Shown here: positions 4,701 through 5,505 of the stretch, piece after piece
Layout of the letters: each line of letters opens with the position of its first letter
Position numbering within the stretch: the first letter of the stretch is position 1
Assembly: GCA_017387165.1 (NCBI GenBank)
Contig: JAFOFS010000325.1
Coordinates: 1-5,505, forward strand
Length of the DNA stretch: 5,505 nucleotides
Reading direction: 5' to 3'
Source: Clostridia bacterium
GTDB taxonomy: Bacteria > Bacillota > Clostridia > Oscillospirales > Acutalibacteraceae
The notes under the pieces: generated by a model
The model's input: the letters and a program-made list of their open reading frames with translations, nothing else
Database searches by the model: none
What the model was told of the DNA's origin: nothing
Translations under genes and position numbers: made by a program

Positions 4701-5505
4701 CGCGGCTTGCGCGTGGAACGTGACGGTGACTTTATGTGGTTGCTGGAAAACGACGTTTCCGACTACGCCAACGTTCCGCTGCAGTACGCGTTTGCGGACG
4801 AAAACTTTGCCACGCAGGACACCACCATCACCTGCGGCCGGTCGGTGGATCAGGCCACTTTGATCACGGCCGATTCCATCCCGCTTCCGAGCGGTGAGAA
4901 TGCGTGGAAAGCGGAATTCGTGCAGACGGTGCATCCGGGCACGACGATCGTTTCCCCGACGGCAACCACCACCTATACCTTCACTCAGCAGGTGATACCG
5001 ATCGCCGCTGCGCAAAAGGCGCAGGTGACGGCGTCCGTCTCTCCGCTGACCTATTCCAAACCGTCGACGGTGTACGTGCGTTACACGGTCACCGACAATA
5101 TGGAACATCTGACCTTTGAGGGCGAAGACTTCGTAACGGACGGGGAAAATCTCTCCCTGACCATCACGCCGGATGACGGCTATCTGTTGCCGGCTTCCAT
5201 CGGCGTTACGGTCGGTGGCTCCACCTTGTCTTCCTCCCGCTATACCTACAACTCCACGACGGGTGCGCTCACCATTCAGGAGCAGTATATCACCGGTAAC
5301 GTCGTGCTGACCGGTTCTGCCAAATTGCTGACGTATAAGCTCACCTATATGTATGAGCAACCCGACGGCAGCATTGCGGAATACAGTGAGGATTACGTTT
5401 CCGGATCGGCAATCGACCTGACCTGGTACAACAATTTCAATTCCTCGGTTCCTGCCCGTGAAGGACACGATTTCACGTGGCAATGGGAGACCGAAGACGG
5501 CCGGC
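1590..5505 (+). CDS. large secreted glycine-rich surface protein with duplicated ALK/LTK-like modules (3' end outside window)
   Basis: The frame has 1305 visible codons, no stop, and runs off the window. Residues 17-39 (KR then LCIALALLILLQLILLPNLL) form a signal peptide or anchor, with a possible cleavage after A45 (GRA-AD). Module 1 (about 103-625) starts with YTIQTSGYYFLELWGGNG. It continues with GGAGGHVYGYMWLEAGQTLVY, IMIAGGGGGGG (218-228), GGGGG blocks at 321-325 and 331-335, GGGGGGSSF (356-364) and GGSFVITY (391-398). Beta-rich segments follow, with STYFDI (from 423), FAGGNNVPV (478-486), YANVPL (511-516) and VSPDTTTRYTV (581-591). Module 2 (about 676-1169) repeats this order with YDIDKDGWYYIQLWGGNG, YGYVYLTAGEQLVY, LLIAGGGGGG, GYIVIT, KYFDV, FIGGNDVPV, YANVPL and VSPTATTTYTF. 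Residues about 1171-1248 form a beta repeat (YTYNSTTGALTI..ITGNVVLT). From 1249 comes a Listeria-Bacteroides-like repeat (YKLTYMY..DG..REGHDFTWQWE). Glycine-rich motif order matches Pfam Gly_rich of ALK/LTK by memory. An adhesin or surface role is inferred. Any LPXTG or other anchor is beyond the end. It has its own promoter, separate from groEL. Confidence 0.9.
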   Translation, partial: MKYEMWYAKSQPMSTPKRVLCIALALLILLQLILLPNLLSHFGRAADKASSGYHFLQEGVQIDLDKKLEDYDNGTFMLTLSGNSYIKEEFKNASLYSSYNSTYTIQTSGYYFLELWGGNGAEGNLTPQSDGGRGGAGGHVYGYMWLEAGQTLVYQLGSNGQQTTRHSEGGGANGDGGGHGEQGIYTVGGGGGYSALYLFDGEHPNRTVTEQERVTNYIMIAGGGGGGGAGNQALYEASGTPNGGAGGSLSSLSGHLTENDNSGVAGTFFRGANGRSSGSSTDYVGRGGGSVPGTPVGAVLGMNESYQANDWTGTYDAEHLGGGGGSGNLRGGGGGAGFCGGSGGIMQGAWIGANVGGGGGGSSFIADAVTWRNIPSAYSSYIQGTNRSASGGSFVITYMGKSTDGTADVSPYKSATLKGSISTYFDIVRVNVNGNGSASFNTNNNTITVTGIDLRPASSGYAGTDMRVEITVRAKADFAGGNNVPVIGTAFALTPSGKTAMTFAEDAATDYANVPLNFKAVARSYMSSNPDKSYAIASLYTDEYASVRSNLSSYWQYAFISSISSYTVKQEGSSTALSGSVSPDTTTRYTVGFTVTLKSEGTATVGAVVPTTNSITATSVITIVDADTAMLGSGVVKVSKLLNYNGTNHLLDIATNQQTIFYDIPAGKSGSASGTYDIDKDGWYYIQLWGGNGGRGGYADVHQKSCNSWCEETNWSSGGTGGYTYGYVYLTAGEQLVYTIGAKGGDGSYSTDRITGWLDSGTARGTGGSAGGRSTVSLGDTTLLIAGGGGGGAGSASYASGTGLSGTAKQGAAGQSSTETVTDLSSVVSAKAGTSGSGTGSSSMKAGTRGTAGNSYQPTTMLGTYNGKTVSQDGMNYANSLTTTKSVTSGYIVITCLEVDESIAGRQALNGLSMSGTISKYFDVTGVSLSFDGSYNATVISNTVNGATYTYSKDGTPVASMTYQLIKNADGTTRFDVTDLTYGAVIHHTGTQIYYTAEPKVQLTLTRKEGFIGGNDVPVLVHDVTEPGSVDKDGHPDRGLRVERDGDFMWLLENDVSDYANVPLQYAFADENFATQDTTITCGRSVDQATLITADSIPLPSGENAWKAEFVQTVHPGTTIVSPTATTTYTFTQQVIPIAAAQKAQVTASVSPLTYSKPSTVYVRYTVTDNMEHLTFEGEDFVTDGENLSLTITPDDGYLLPASIGVTVGGSTLSSSRYTYNSTTGALTIQEQYITGNVVLTGSAKLLTYKLTYMYEQPDGSIAEYSEDYVSGSAIDLTWYNNFNSSVPAREGHDFTWQWETEDGR
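1896..2786 (+). other. glycine-rich domain 1 of the surface protein
   Basis: Residues 103-399 begin with an aromatic beta segment and LWGGNG (115-120). The following regions carry many Gly runs: G188-G192, G222-G228, G321-G325, G331-G335 and G356-G361. The domain closes with a GGSFVITY strand. The motif order resembles the ALK/LTK glycine-rich domain: x-Y-Y-h-x-h-x-G-G-G, then h-Y-x-h-G, h-I-A-G-G-G-G, a G5-xx-G5-type stretch and a final beta strand. In those receptors the glycines form packed polyglycine-II helices. Whether the same fold occurs here is inference. Confidence 0.6.
3615..4280 (+). other. glycine-rich domain 2 of the surface protein, poly-Gly-poor variant
   Basis: Residues 676-897 start with the same aromatic/LWGGNG block as domain 1 and end with GYIVITC. 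Only one Gly run remains, G787-G792. The stretch that holds three poly-Gly blocks in domain 1 is replaced by Ser/Thr/Ala/Gly-rich sequence (about 795-850). It carries a CNSWC pair (C706, C710) that domain 1 lacks. Confidence 0.65.
5100..5505 (+). other. beta-type repeat and start of a Listeria-Bacteroides-like repeat
   Basis: Residues about 1171-1248 show TFEGEDFVTDGENLSLTITP, DDGYLLP, then YTYNSTTGALTI and ITGNVVLTGSA. This pattern recurs in Firmicute surface proteins. From Y1249, YKLTYMY..DG.....DYVSGSAIDL and then REGHDFTWQWE fit the InlB B-repeat/Flg_new pattern, in which a strand, a G-x-x-h turn and a closing R-x-G-[YH]-x-F-x-x-W are diagnostic. Such repeats usually sit between an adhesin's functional domains and its wall anchor. 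The window ends inside or just after this repeat. Confidence 0.55.

Larger units (their letters stand above)
1896..5096 (+). repeat. two-fold internal module duplication in the surface protein
   Basis: Copy 1 is about 1896-3464 and copy 2 about 3615-5096. Matching landmarks keep their order: Y103/Y676, W116/W689, GY at 142/726, IAGGGG at 220/785, YFD at 424/921, the GGN-VPV motif at 478/1011, YANVPL at 511/1059 and VSP at 581/1121. The offset moves from 573 down to 497 and back to about 540 residues. Copy 2 therefore has a shorter glycine-rich part and longer beta segments. The copies are visible as protein motifs rather than long DNA identity, so the duplication is old. Confidence 0.8.

Noticed and set aside
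2055..5483. 1142-codon open reading frame on the minus strand
   Set aside because: It is in exact codon register with the + strand surface gene and exists because that gene avoids TTA, CTA and TCA. Its product is a featureless Arg/Gly/Ala/Val-rich sequence with no recognisable domain. The + frame has a promoter, ribosome binding site, signal peptide and clear repeats.

Overview
The window looks like a chromosomal segment of a GC-rich, Gram-positive anaerobe, most likely a Clostridia/Oscillospirales-type gut Firmicute. This rests on the style of the GroEL sequence, strong AAGGAGG-type ribosome binding sites, a DUF4870-like membrane protein, and a very large secreted protein ending in Firmicute-style surface repeats. 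Genus cannot be called from the sequence alone. All three genes lie on the + strand.

Left part (1-1336): the 3' half of groEL, entering from outside the window, is followed after 51 bp by a small membrane protein gene of the DUF4870/Tic20-like type. The gap holds only a weak hairpin without a U-tract and a strong ribosome binding site. The first good rho-independent terminator lies after the small gene, at 1295-1336. The simplest reading is that the membrane protein is the last gene of the groES-groEL operon.

Middle part (1337-1589): an AT-rich intergenic region that contrasts sharply with its GC-rich surroundings. It holds a strong extended -10 promoter (TATAAT at 1472-1477). An inverted repeat covers the -10 box. 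Three more back-to-back inverted repeats follow in the untranslated leader, including a perfect 22-bp palindrome at 1511-1532. A strong Shine-Dalgarno precedes the next gene. This density of dyads suggests regulated expression.

Right part (1590-5505): one uninterrupted + strand reading frame of 1305 visible codons that runs off the window. It encodes a secreted, glycine-rich, probably cell-surface protein. It has an N-terminal signal/anchor and two copies of a roughly 500-residue module. Each module starts with a glycine-rich domain whose motif order resembles the extracellular glycine-rich domain of the animal receptors ALK and LTK. Two beta-rich segments follow in each. The modules are followed by a beta-type repeat and the start of a Listeria-Bacteroides (InlB B-repeat/Flg_new)-like repeat. 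The second glycine-rich domain has lost most of its poly-glycine blocks. The C-terminus, including any sorting signal, is outside the window.

The chaperonin operon and the surface protein are separated by a terminator and a new promoter, so nothing in the sequence links their functions. The item most worth following up is the surface protein together with its structured leader. A 1142-codon open frame on the opposite strand is an artefact of codon choice in this gene and is not annotated.
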